In this document: piece after piece, positions 20,141-28,172 of the stretch
Numbering within the stretch: the stretch's first letter is position 1
Layout: each line of letters starts with the position of its first letter
Assembly: GCA_903928895.1 (NCBI GenBank)
Contig: CAIYSR010000012.1
Span: 1 to 50,280, forward strand
DNA length: 50,280 nt
Source: an uncultured Rhodospirillales bacterium
GTDB lineage: Bacteria > Pseudomonadota > Alphaproteobacteria > Acetobacterales > Acetobacteraceae
Reading direction: 5' to 3'
Notes under the pieces: model-generated
Databases searched by the model: none
Told to the model about the DNA's origin: nothing
Seen by the model: only the letters and a program-made list of their open reading frames with translations
Program-made: the position numbers and the translations under genes

Positions 20141-22011
20141 GCGGCAGCAACAAGGACAACACGCGCTCGGAGGAATTCAAGCGCGCCACCGCCGGCGTGC
20201 TGCGCGCCATCGCCGGCAATGACGAGGTCCAGGTCGCCTTCCAGCCTGGTCCGTCCGGCCTCGCCGGCAAGCGCGCCCGCCTGCCGCTGCCCACCCGCGC
20301 CCTGCCGCCGCAGGAAATGGCCCGGTTGCGCGGTGCCGCCGATAGTCTCGCCTTGCGCATCCGCCATCACGACGACGCCATCCACAACGCCCGCATGCCC
20401 TCCCGCCGCGAGGCCAAGGATGCCTATGACGCGCTGGAGCAGGCCCGCGTCGAGGTGGTCGGCGCCAAATACATGGACGGCGTCGCCTCCAACCTGCGCG
20501 CCCGCCTCTCCGAGGAATGCGAGGCCGAGGGCTACGACCGGATGACGCGCAAGGACCAGTTGCCGATCTCCGCCGCCCTCGCTTTGCTCACCCGCGAACG
20601 CATGACCGGCGAAGCCTCCCCGCCGGCCGCCCAGAAAGTGCTCGACCTCTGGCGCAACAGCCTCGGTGCCGATGCCGAGGCCGCCATCGCCGAAATGGCC
20701 GAGACACGGGACAACCAGACCAGCTTCACCCGCGCCGCCCGCAAACTCCTCGCCGCCATGGACCTCGCCGAAGCCGAGGTCGACGCCGAGCCGGAGGAGA
20801 GCGAGGAGGGGGACGACGGCGAGCAGTCCGGCCAGCAGGAGAACTCGCAGGAAGGCGAAGGCCAGTCCGAGAGCGACACCGAGTCGATGCTCGGCGCCCA
20901 GCCCGAAGAGATGGAAGGCGAGGCCTCCGACGACCAGTCCGGCGAGGATGCCGACGAGGATGCCGCCGCCGCCGAAGGCGACGACAAGCCCGGCGGCCCG
21001 CAGCCCCGCCGCGACAAGCCCATCCTCGACAGCGATGCCCTCTACAAGCCGTTCACCCGCAGCTTCGACGAGGAAATCAACGCCGAGGACCTGTGCGACG
21101 CCGAGGAACTCGCCCGCCTGCGCCAGCAGCTCGACCAGCAACTTCAGCACCTCCAGGGCGTGGTCTCCAAGCTCGCCAACCGTCTCCAGCGCCGGCTTCT
21201 CGCCCAGCAGACCCGCGCCTGGGACTTCGACCTCGAGGAAGGCATCCTCGATGCCGCCCGCCTCGCCCGCGTCGTCGTCAACCCGATGCTGGCGCTGTCC
21301 TACAAGCGCGAGCGCGACACCGATTTCCGCGACACCGTCGTCACCCTGCTGATCGACAATTCCGGCTCCATGCGTGGCCGCCCGATCACGGTGGCCGCGA
21401 TGTGCGGCGACATCCTCTCCCGCACGCTGGAGCGCTGCGCCGTCAAGGTCGAGGTCCTCGGCTTCACCACCCGTGCCTGGAAGGGCGGCCAGAGCCGCGA
21501 GCGCTGGGTCGCCGAAGGCAAGCCGCGCAACCCCGGCCGCCTCAACGACCTGCGCCACATCATCTACAAATCCGCCGACGCCCCCTGGCGCCGCGCCCGC
21601 AAGAACATCGGCCTGATGCTGCGCGAGGGCCTGCTGAAGGAGAATATCGACGGCGAGGCGCTGCAATGGGCCTACAAGCGGCTGCTCTCGCGCCCCGAAC
21701 ACCGCCGCATCCTGATGGTCATCTCCGACGGCGCCCCGGTTGACGACAGCACCTTGTCGGTCAACCCCGGCAACTATCTCGAACGCCATCTGCGCGACGT
21801 GATCCGCGAAATCGAGAGTCGCAACCAGGTCGAGCTCGTCGCCATCGGCATCGGCCATGACGTCACCCGCTACTACCGCCGTGCCGTCACCATCGTCGAC
21901 GCCGAGGAGCTCGGCGGCACCATGATGAGCAAGCTCACCGAGCTGTTCGACGAGGACGCCGCCGCCCAGTGGGCGCGCGCCAGCGCCGAGCGCGCCGCCC
22001 TCGTCGCCTGA
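20137..22011 (+). CDS. cobT: Aerobic cobaltochelatase subunit CobT
   Basis: A 624-residue partner of CobS in the CobNST cobaltochelatase. The N-terminal half is helical. Residues about 210-300 form the very acidic Glu/Asp/Ser/Gln-rich linker typical of CobT. The C-terminal von Willebrand A domain has the MIDAS motif DNSGSM with D407, S409 and S411, and ends in [10 protein letters not shown]. The gene ends five bases before the convergent aspartoacylase-like gene. Its own ATG lacks a good ribosome-binding site; see the leader frame at 20105. Confidence 0.96.
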   Translation: MSGSNKDNTRSEEFKRATAGVLRAIAGNDEVQVAFQPGPSGLAGKRARLPLPTRALPPQEMARLRGAADSLALRIRHHDDAIHNARMPSRREAKDAYDALEQARVEVVGAKYMDGVASNLRARLSEECEAEGYDRMTRKDQLPISAALALLTRERMTGEASPPAAQKVLDLWRNSLGADAEAAIAEMAETRDNQTSFTRAARKLLAAMDLAEAEVDAEPEESEEGDDGEQSGQQENSQEGEGQSESDTESMLGAQPEEMEGEASDDQSGEDADEDAAAAEGDDKPGGPQPRRDKPILDSDALYKPFTRSFDEEINAEDLCDAEELARLRQQLDQQLQHLQGVVSKLANRLQRRLLAQQTRAWDFDLEEGILDAARLARVVVNPMLALSYKRERDTDFRDTVVTLLIDNSGSMRGRPITVAAMCGDILSRTLERCAVKVEVLGFTTRAWKGGQSRERWVAEGKPRNPGRLNDLRHIIYKSADAPWRRARKNIGLMLREGLLKENIDGEALQWAYKRLLSRPEHRRILMVISDGAPVDDSTLSVNPGNYLERHLRDVIREIESRNQVELVAIGIGHDVTRYYRRAVTIVDAEELGGTMMSKLTELFDEDAAAQWARASAERAALVA

Positions 22012-22015
22012 GAAC

Positions 22016-23005
22016 CTACCCCACGAACCGCGCCAGCCGGACGGCCGTATGCCCCCGGCTTGGCCGCAGGTTGGGCATCACCAGCAGGCAGTCGTCATAG
22101 GGCGTGCGGATTTCGGTCTCGCCGTCGAGCGCGATGATGGTGTTGCGCCGCGCGATCACCTCGCCGCCGTGGAACCCGCGCATGAACGAAAACGCGCTCG
22201 TCGCCGCCGTCACCGTATCCGTCACCTCGGCATGAAGCGGCGCCGGCGCCGCCCGCGCCGCCGGCAGCAGCGGGTGCTCCGCCAGGCAGAGGCTGTGCCG
22301 CAACACCCCGGCCACGCTGGCGAGGCTCGTGTCCACCGTCGATCGGGTCCAGTGCTGCCCCGCCTCCACCAGCACCGCCGCCGCCGTTCCCCCCGGCTCG
22401 GCGAACTTGCCATAGTCGATCATCCGCCGCCCGCTCAGATGCCCCCGGTCCGCGACCGACACCGGCGGCGTCCCGATCCCTCCCGCCAGCGCTCGGCCGC
22501 GCGCCGTCGTCCCGCTCAGGATCAACGGCTCCGATGGCCACAACATCGAATGCAGGTCGAGCACCACGTCGGCCGTGTCGATCAGCGGCCGCATCTCCCG
22601 CGCCCGGTCCAGCTCCAGCGACCGCCGCGGCCCATCCAGCAGCGCTTCATCCCACACCCGGTTCAGATCCTCGTCGACAAACCGGCTGACCGTCGGCTGC
22701 GCCGGATCGAACCGCCCGAACGCCGCGATGTTGGCAAAGCCGAACGTCAGCCGCCCGCGCTCCGGCCGCAGCCCGCCGCGCAGCAGCCGCTCCAGCACGA
22801 TCGCGCCGGCCAGCTCGTTGCCATGGGTCAGCGCGAGCAGCAGCACATGTGGTCCCGGCACCTCCGCCGCATAGCTCGTGAACCCCGCAACCCCGGTATT
22901 GCCCGCCAGCCATGCCGACAGATCCGGCGGCCCCAGCTCGACCTTAAAGGCCGGTACTGGCATCTGCGCCGGTCGGCCGTGCCCCGGCATGCCCCCGCCG
23001 CTCAT
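22016..23005 (-). CDS. AstE/AspA-family zinc carboxypeptidase-like deacylase
   Basis: A 329-residue M14-type metal enzyme of the succinylglutamate desuccinylase/aspartoacylase family. Zinc ligands are visible in HGNE (H61, E64) and DLHS (H152), with the substrate-binding DEDLNRVW at 111-118. A C-terminal beta-barrel-like domain carries GGEVIARRNT. Family members cleave N-acyl groups from amino acids; the exact substrate is not readable. I set the start at 23005 because this ATG overlaps the argE stop as ATGA. That overlap implies coupling to argE and a shared N-acyl amino acid theme. A much longer upstream frame is only a shadow of argE. Confidence 0.88.
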   Translation of the reverse strand: MSGGGMPGHGRPAQMPVPAFKVELGPPDLSAWLAGNTGVAGFTSYAAEVPGPHVLLLALTHGNELAGAIVLERLLRGGLRPERGRLTFGFANIAAFGRFDPAQPTVSRFVDEDLNRVWDEALLDGPRRSLELDRAREMRPLIDTADVVLDLHSMLWPSEPLILSGTTARGRALAGGIGTPPVSVADRGHLSGRRMIDYGKFAEPGGTAAAVLVEAGQHWTRSTVDTSLASVAGVLRHSLCLAEHPLLPAARAAPAPLHAEVTDTVTAATSAFSFMRGFHGGEVIARRNTIIALDGETEIRTPYDDCLLVMPNLRPSRGHTAVRLARFVG

Positions 23006-24192
23006 GTCGCCAGATGGTCGGCGAGCCGAAGGATGAACGCATCGCAGGCATCGAGCTGCGCGATGGCGATGAACTCGTCCGGCTTGTGCGCCTGCGCGAT
23101 ATCCCCCGGCCCGCACACGATCGTCGGAATCCCCGCCCCCTGGTAGAGCCCGCCCTCGGTCCCGTAGCTCACCTTGCCGGCGCTGTTGAACCCGGCCAGC
23201 CGCTTGGTCAGCGTCGCCAGCGGATGCGCCGCGTCCAGCGCCATGCCCGGAATATCGTCGATCACCTCCAGCGTGAAACCGCATGCCGGGTCCACTGCCT
23301 TCATCGCAGGCTCCACCGAAACCGCCAGATACCGCCGCAGCCGCTCCACCTCGGCCTGCGGGCTGTCCCCCGGCACGCAGCGCCATTCCATCATGAACCC
23401 GGCATGCTCGGGGATGATGTTGAGAATACTGCCCCCGCTCATGGTTCCCACATGCGGCGTCGTATGCGGCGGGTCGAACCCCTCGACGAACGGCCCCTCG
23501 GCCGCGAACCGACGCTGCTCCGCCGCCACATAGGCGATCGCCGCCGCCGCCGCATGGATCGCGTTGACCCCCTTGCCCGGCTCGCTCGAATGCCCCGCCA
23601 GGCCCCGCGCCGTCACCCGCAGCGCCAGCCGCCCCTTATGCGCCAGGATCGGCTGCATCAGGCTCGGCTCGCCGACAATGCACATCTCCGGCCGCAGCCC
23701 GCTTGCCGCGATGTCCTCGATCAGGCGCCGCGCGCCGCCCATGTCGGTCTCTTCGTCATAGGTGATGAACAGATGCACCGGCCGCGCCAGCCCCCGCGCC
23801 TTCAGCGCCGGCACCGCCGCCAGGCAACTCGCCACGAACCCCTTCATATCCGCGCTGCCGCGCCCATAGAGCTTGCCATCCGCCGCCCGCAGCACGAACG
23901 GATCGCTCGACCACGCCTGCCCATCCACCGGCACCACGTCAACATGCCCGGACAGCGCGATCCCGCCCGCCACCGCCGGCCCGATCAGCGCATGGATATT
24001 GGCCTTGGTTCCGCCCGGATCGGTGCTGACCCGGTACGGCACCCCCTGCGCGTCGAGATAATCCCGCACGAAGGCGATGAGGTCGAGATTGGAGTTGCGG
24101 CTCGTGGTATCGAACGCCACGAGCCGCGCCAGCATCTCGGTCGTCGTCCGCGGGAAGCCGGAGGCCAGGGGAAACTCAGGGGACAATGTCAT
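23002..24192 (-). CDS. argE: Acetylornithine deacetylase (M20 peptidase family)
   Basis: A 396-residue dinuclear-zinc amidohydrolase that removes acetate from N2-acetylornithine. Metal and catalytic residues are visible: H83 and D85 in SGHVDVVP, D115 in GRGSADMKG, E147-E148 in YDEETDMGG, and the dimer-domain GLAGHSSEPGKG. Length and order fit ArgE. Because argJ is also present, deacetylation is not required for arginine synthesis, so this enzyme may serve N-acyl amino acid salvage together with the overlapping aspartoacylase-like gene. That functional reading is inference. Confidence 0.9.
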   Translation of the reverse strand: MTLSPEFPLASGFPRTTTEMLARLVAFDTTSRNSNLDLIAFVRDYLDAQGVPYRVSTDPGGTKANIHALIGPAVAGGIALSGHVDVVPVDGQAWSSDPFVLRAADGKLYGRGSADMKGFVASCLAAVPALKARGLARPVHLFITYDEETDMGGARRLIEDIAASGLRPEMCIVGEPSLMQPILAHKGRLALRVTARGLAGHSSEPGKGVNAIHAAAAAIAYVAAEQRRFAAEGPFVEGFDPPHTTPHVGTMSGGSILNIIPEHAGFMMEWRCVPGDSPQAEVERLRRYLAVSVEPAMKAVDPACGFTLEVIDDIPGMALDAAHPLATLTKRLAGFNSAGKVSYGTEGGLYQGAGIPTIVCGPGDIAQAHKPDEFIAIAQLDACDAFILRLADHLAT

Positions 24193-24267
24193 GCCGGCAC
24201 TCTATACCGGCCACCGCCGCCGGCAACCGCCCACCATATCGGCCCCGGAGCTTCCGTGACCGGGGCA

Positions 24268-24395
24268 GGGAAGGAAGTGCTTCTTTTTTGAAAAAAAGAA
24301 GCAAAAAACTTTCATCCCTTGGAGTCGGCGGAGCTTCCACGGCGCAGTCACCGGTGAAGTTTTTTGTTTCTTTTTTTCAAAAAAAGAAACGCTTG
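24268..24395 (+). repeat. Full copy of composite A/T double-hairpin repeat; possible terminator
   Basis: Stems GCTTCTTTTTT / AAAAAAGAAGC (24279-24289 / 24292-24302) and GTTTCTTTTTTT / AAAAAAAGAAAC (24366-24377 / 24379-24390) flank a spacer with TTGGAGTCGG and GGTGAAGTTTTTT. Layout and stems match 3661-3786; the central 30 bases differ. It lies between the binding-protein gene and argE on the minus strand and could terminate the former. Confidence 0.75.
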
Positions 24396-24406
24396 CTTCC
24401 CGGCAA

Positions 24407-25630
24407 TCAGGTCTTGAGGAACGCGCATCCCCCCTCGGCCAGCGGCCGGAACGCCTGCTCCGCCGGCGTCGTCGCCACCACCTTCAGCAGGTCCCACGCA
24501 CCGCTGCTCTCGCTCGGCTTCTTGGCCTGCAACAAATAGGACGGATGCAGCTTGCGCCCATCCTCGCGGATGCGGCCGGGCCCGTAGCAGTCGTCATCGG
24601 TCGGCATCGCCTTCATCCGCGCCACCGTCGCCGCCCCGCTCCGCTTGGCCTCGGCCACCCCCATCTCCTTGACCGTCTTGAGGTAATGCAGCACCGCCCC
24701 GTAGTTGCCGGTCGTCACCATGTTGGTCCACATCGCGGGCTTGGTGATCTTCGGTTTGATCCGCGCCGTGAACGCCCGGGTCCGCTCGTTGAGGTCCCAG
24801 AAGAAGCTCTCGGTGAAATTCAGCCCCTGCGCCACCTCCAGCCCGAGCGCATGCACCGTGTTGATGCTGGCCAGAAGCATCGCCACCTTCATCGTCTTGG
24901 TCAGCCCGAACTCGACCGCCTGCTTGACGCAGTTGATGGTATCGCCGCCCGCATTGGCGAGCCCCAGCACCTTCGCCCCGGAAGCCTGCGCCTGCACCAG
25001 CAGCGAGGAGAAATCCGTCGTGTCCGGGAACGGATAGCGCCGTGCCCCCAGCACCTTGCCGCCGGCGGCCTTCACGAAGGCCGAGGTGTCGCGCTCCAGC
25101 TGCTGCCCGAACACATAGTCGGCGGTCACGAAATACCAGCTGTCACCCCCGGCCGCGACCATCGCCCCGCCGGTCGACCTCGACAGCATGTAGGTGTCAT
25201 AGGTCCAATGCACCGTGGTCGGGGCGCACTGCGCCCCGGTCAGATCGGTGGTCGCGGCGCCCGAATTGAGGAACACCTTGTCCTTCTCGCGGCACACCGT
25301 GTTCACCGCCAGCGCCACCGAGGAGGTCGGCACATCGACGATCACATCCACGCCCCCGGTGTCGAGCCAGCGCCGCGCCAGCCCGGCGCCGACATCGGGC
25401 TTGTTCTGGTGATCGCCCACCAGCACCTCGATGTCGAACCCGTGGTCACCGAAATCCTGCACCGCCTGGCGCGCGCACAGCACCCCCATCGGCCCGCCAT
25501 CATCGGCGTAGGGGCCGGACTGGTCGTTGAGCACCGCGAGGCGGACGACCGGGCGTTGCGCCCGCGCCCGGCGCAACGGCACGGTCGATGCGGCGGCGCT
25601 GCCGAGCAGCAGGCGGCGTGACATACTCAT
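24407..25630 (-). CDS. ABC transporter substrate-binding protein (branched-chain amino acid / LivK type)
   Basis: A 407-residue periplasmic binding protein. The N-terminus MSMSRRLLLGSAAA is an export signal; the paired Arg and polar-hydrophobic pattern hint at Tat but could be Sec. The mature part begins VVRLAVLNDQSGPYAD and contains DVPTSSVALAVN and ADYVFGQQLERD, typical of type I periplasmic-binding folds that bind amino acids, amides or aromatic acids. No permease or ATPase gene is adjacent, so it is an orphan. GGGAG precedes the ATG. Substrate unknown. Confidence 0.9.
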   Translation of the reverse strand: MSMSRRLLLGSAAASTVPLRRARAQRPVVRLAVLNDQSGPYADDGGPMGVLCARQAVQDFGDHGFDIEVLVGDHQNKPDVGAGLARRWLDTGGVDVIVDVPTSSVALAVNTVCREKDKVFLNSGAATTDLTGAQCAPTTVHWTYDTYMLSRSTGGAMVAAGGDSWYFVTADYVFGQQLERDTSAFVKAAGGKVLGARRYPFPDTTDFSSLLVQAQASGAKVLGLANAGGDTINCVKQAVEFGLTKTMKVAMLLASINTVHALGLEVAQGLNFTESFFWDLNERTRAFTARIKPKITKPAMWTNMVTTGNYGAVLHYLKTVKEMGVAEAKRSGAATVARMKAMPTDDDCYGPGRIREDGRKLHPSYLLQAKKPSESSGAWDLLKVVATTPAEQAFRPLAEGGCAFLKT

Positions 25631-25710
25631 CGGACTTCTCCCTTTTCCCGCCTGTTCCGGCGTGTCGGGAGATCATAGCCACACCGCCGCCCCCCCGCCA
25701 ACGGAGCGAA

Positions 25711-25730
25711 GCAAACTCCTATAGGTTTGC
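25711..25730. promoter_or_regulatory. 20-bp imperfect palindrome upstream of the binding-protein gene
   Basis: GCAAAC at 25711-25716 is inverted as GTTTGC at 25725-25730, with an offset CCTATAGG palindrome inside. It lies 80 bases before the binding-protein start and about 80 after the GH42-like stop, both on the minus strand. It could be a regulator-binding site or a weak hairpin; no U-run follows. Confidence 0.3.
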
Positions 25731-25809
25731 GCTCTTGCTGAAACCTAAGCCGGCCTTCGCCAGCTCGATATTTCCGATTCCAGCCGTAGTTCATCCTGCG
25801 AAAGCCTGC

Positions 25810-28170
25810 TTAGGGCGGGAGCAGGTCCAGCGTGCGCTCGATCCTGGTCCCTTCGAGCGGATCGCGCAGCATGACGGTCCAACGTCCTGGCGGATCGTTC
25901 AGCGCGAACGGCACCGCCCATCCGGGGGCCCGCCCCATCTGGGCATTGCCCGAATAGGCCCGTACCAGTCGCCCCGCCGGATCGCGGACCTCGATGCGCA
26001 GCACCCCGCCCCCGCGCAGCGCGAACTTCGCCGTCTCGCCCGCCCGCACACGCTCGGGTCCGATCATGGAAGGTGCGGGTGGCAGGTGCGGGCTCACCGC
26101 GAACAGCGCCGGCCCGTCGCCGTCGAGCCGCAGCGTCAACCTGGTGGCTTCGTGCCATGGCCCGTCGCCGCGCAAATCGCGCACCTGGAAAGTGCCCGCA
26201 AGGTCGAACTCGGCCGGTGCCTCGGCGATCCCGGTTGCGTCCTGGCCGGAAAGGGCGCCGATCAGGATCGTATCGCCGATCGCGCGCAACATCAGCGTCG
26301 GCGGGCGGGTGGCGGAACGGGCCAGCGTGAGCGGCGGCGCGTAGCGTAGCCCCGCCACCAGCGCCTCGCGCGTGAGCGGTGTTCCGATCGTCACCGGCAC
26401 CGGACGCGGCCGCAGGTCCGTGTCATGCGTTCCGACGGGTCCGTCGGTCAGCACCGTGCCGCCGGCGGCGATGAAGCCCCGCAGACCCGCCACCGCCGCA
26501 TCCGACAGGGCGATGGCGCGCGGCAGGATGACAATCCGCGTCCCCCGCCGGCTCGCCCGCTCGATGAGGTCCCGCTCCGTCACCCATGCCGCCGGCAGCC
26601 CTAGCGCCGCCACCGCCGCCGCCGCCCGCCGCAAAGCCACCCGCACCTCGGTTTCTTCGTTCTCGATCTCCGAATTGCGCTCGCTCCACGCATCGCCCGC
26701 CGCGCGGTGCTCCTGCAGCCAGCCCAGCCGGAAACTCTCCGGCGAATACAGCACCGCCACCGGCGCGCGCTCCGGCGGCCGGCTCGCCAGCAGCAGAGCG
26801 CCGAGCCCACGGTCGAGCTCGCCGAACCACCTCTCGAACCCCGCCGCCCACGGCCCGGGCCGCCCATCGGCTGCGACCAGCCCTTCCGCCTCGTCCCACA
26901 AGATGAACCCGCTTGCGCCGTTCAGCAGCGCCCGCCACGCCGCGCGCAGCTGTCCCGGCCCGGTCCCGCCTAGGGTGGCCAGCGTCACCAGTTGCGGGTT
27001 CAGCGCCTGCGCGATCTCGACATTCTGTCCGGCGGCGTAGATCTCCATCACATCCACCGCCGGCGCCACCTGCGCATAGTTCCAGCCGCCCCAGCCCGGG
27101 ATCTGCCCGCCCTCGATCCCAGCCAGCGCGGTCGGATCGGCCGCATGCACCGCCTCGCGCCCCATCCGCAGGGCCGCGGCGAAGCGCTCGTCCATGAATG
27201 CCTTGTGGTCGTTCCAGGCCGCGTAGTTGCCATCGGCCCGTGCCATCGCCGCCGTCGTGCCCTCCGGCACGACCTCGTCCCATGTCGCGAACCCGCTTCC
27301 CCACAGCGCATTCAGCGCCGCCAGATTACCATGGCGGGCGCGCAGCCAGCTCCTGAAATCGGCCAGAGCCGGCGGCGAGCGGTCGAAGTCCCATGCCGCC
27401 GCCAGATCGGCGATGCCGGGCTCGTCGGCGAGCGAATAATAGAACGGCCGATACGCGCCATGCGCCCGCACGGTCTCGCCCAGCCGCGCCGCGATCCGCG
27501 CCTGCCACGCCGGATCGCTCAGACTGGGCTCGCGCTCGAACACCGACAGGTCCGCCGGATCCGCCCGATGCCGGCGCTGCGCCTCGAGAAAGCGGAAATG
27601 CACCTCGGACGGATGCTCCGGCGTCCAGATGTGATACGGCGAATAGAAATCGGTGGCGATATTCTCGACATACCAACGCAGGTCCACCGCCCGCGCAGCT
27701 TCCGTCCGCGCCGCCACCTCGGCGGCAGTGAACGCGACGCGATGGCCTAACACTTTCACCGCGTCCACCCCGAGTTGACGCAACGTCGCGAGCCGCGCGC
27801 CGGCGTGGTCCTGGTACATCACCACCCGCACCTCGTCCCACCCCGGCGCCGGCCGGGCGACGAACCGCGCCGTGACCGGCTCCCCGCCGAGATCGGCCCG
27901 AACTATATTGTCCATCGCCACCGCCCGCCCGGCATCGAGCCGCACCGGCAGCGCCCCCGCGCCGAGCGCCACCGGCAGCACCTGGCGCTCCACCACTCGG
28001 CCGAGCGCATCCGTCCACTCCAGCCGCAGCACCCCCGGCCCGCGCCGCGGCGGATCGACGATATAGCGCCCCTCGATCGCCCCCATCCGCTCCACCACCG
28101 CCGGCAATTCCAGCCGGTCCGCGCGCGCCGCGCCCGCCAGGATCAGCCCGGCAAGGACAAGACGCCACAT
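25810..28170 (-). CDS. Secreted glycoside hydrolase-like protein (GH42 / beta-galactosidase-like)
   Basis: A 786-residue protein with a short signal peptide (MWRLVLAGLILAGAARA). After an N-terminal beta-sandwich-like region comes a TIM-barrel-like part with DFYSPYHIWTPEHP, the candidate acid/base YSLADEPG (E250), LNALWGSGFATWDEVVP and GASGFILWDE. A trimerisation/glutamine-amidotransferase-like domain follows (VAVLYSPESFR, GGTVLTDGPVG), then a C-terminal beta domain. This order resembles GH42 or related GH-A clan families, but assignment is tentative. I set the start at 28170 because the signal peptide begins there and the gene then follows hpnN by two bases, implying one transcript. Confidence 0.72.
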   Translation of the reverse strand: MWRLVLAGLILAGAARADRLELPAVVERMGAIEGRYIVDPPRRGPGVLRLEWTDALGRVVERQVLPVALGAGALPVRLDAGRAVAMDNIVRADLGGEPVTARFVARPAPGWDEVRVVMYQDHAGARLATLRQLGVDAVKVLGHRVAFTAAEVAARTEAARAVDLRWYVENIATDFYSPYHIWTPEHPSEVHFRFLEAQRRHRADPADLSVFEREPSLSDPAWQARIAARLGETVRAHGAYRPFYYSLADEPGIADLAAAWDFDRSPPALADFRSWLRARHGNLAALNALWGSGFATWDEVVPEGTTAAMARADGNYAAWNDHKAFMDERFAAALRMGREAVHAADPTALAGIEGGQIPGWGGWNYAQVAPAVDVMEIYAAGQNVEIAQALNPQLVTLATLGGTGPGQLRAAWRALLNGASGFILWDEAEGLVAADGRPGPWAAGFERWFGELDRGLGALLLASRPPERAPVAVLYSPESFRLGWLQEHRAAGDAWSERNSEIENEETEVRVALRRAAAAVAALGLPAAWVTERDLIERASRRGTRIVILPRAIALSDAAVAGLRGFIAAGGTVLTDGPVGTHDTDLRPRPVPVTIGTPLTREALVAGLRYAPPLTLARSATRPPTLMLRAIGDTILIGALSGQDATGIAEAPAEFDLAGTFQVRDLRGDGPWHEATRLTLRLDGDGPALFAVSPHLPPAPSMIGPERVRAGETAKFALRGGGVLRIEVRDPAGRLVRAYSGNAQMGRAPGWAVPFALNDPPGRWTVMLRDPLEGTRIERTLDLLPP

Positions 28171-28172
28171 GC

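Noticed and set aside
19039-21858. 939-codon minus-strand open frame opposite cobS and cobT
   Set aside because: Shadow of two well-recognised genes; composition is a mirror of their codon bias.
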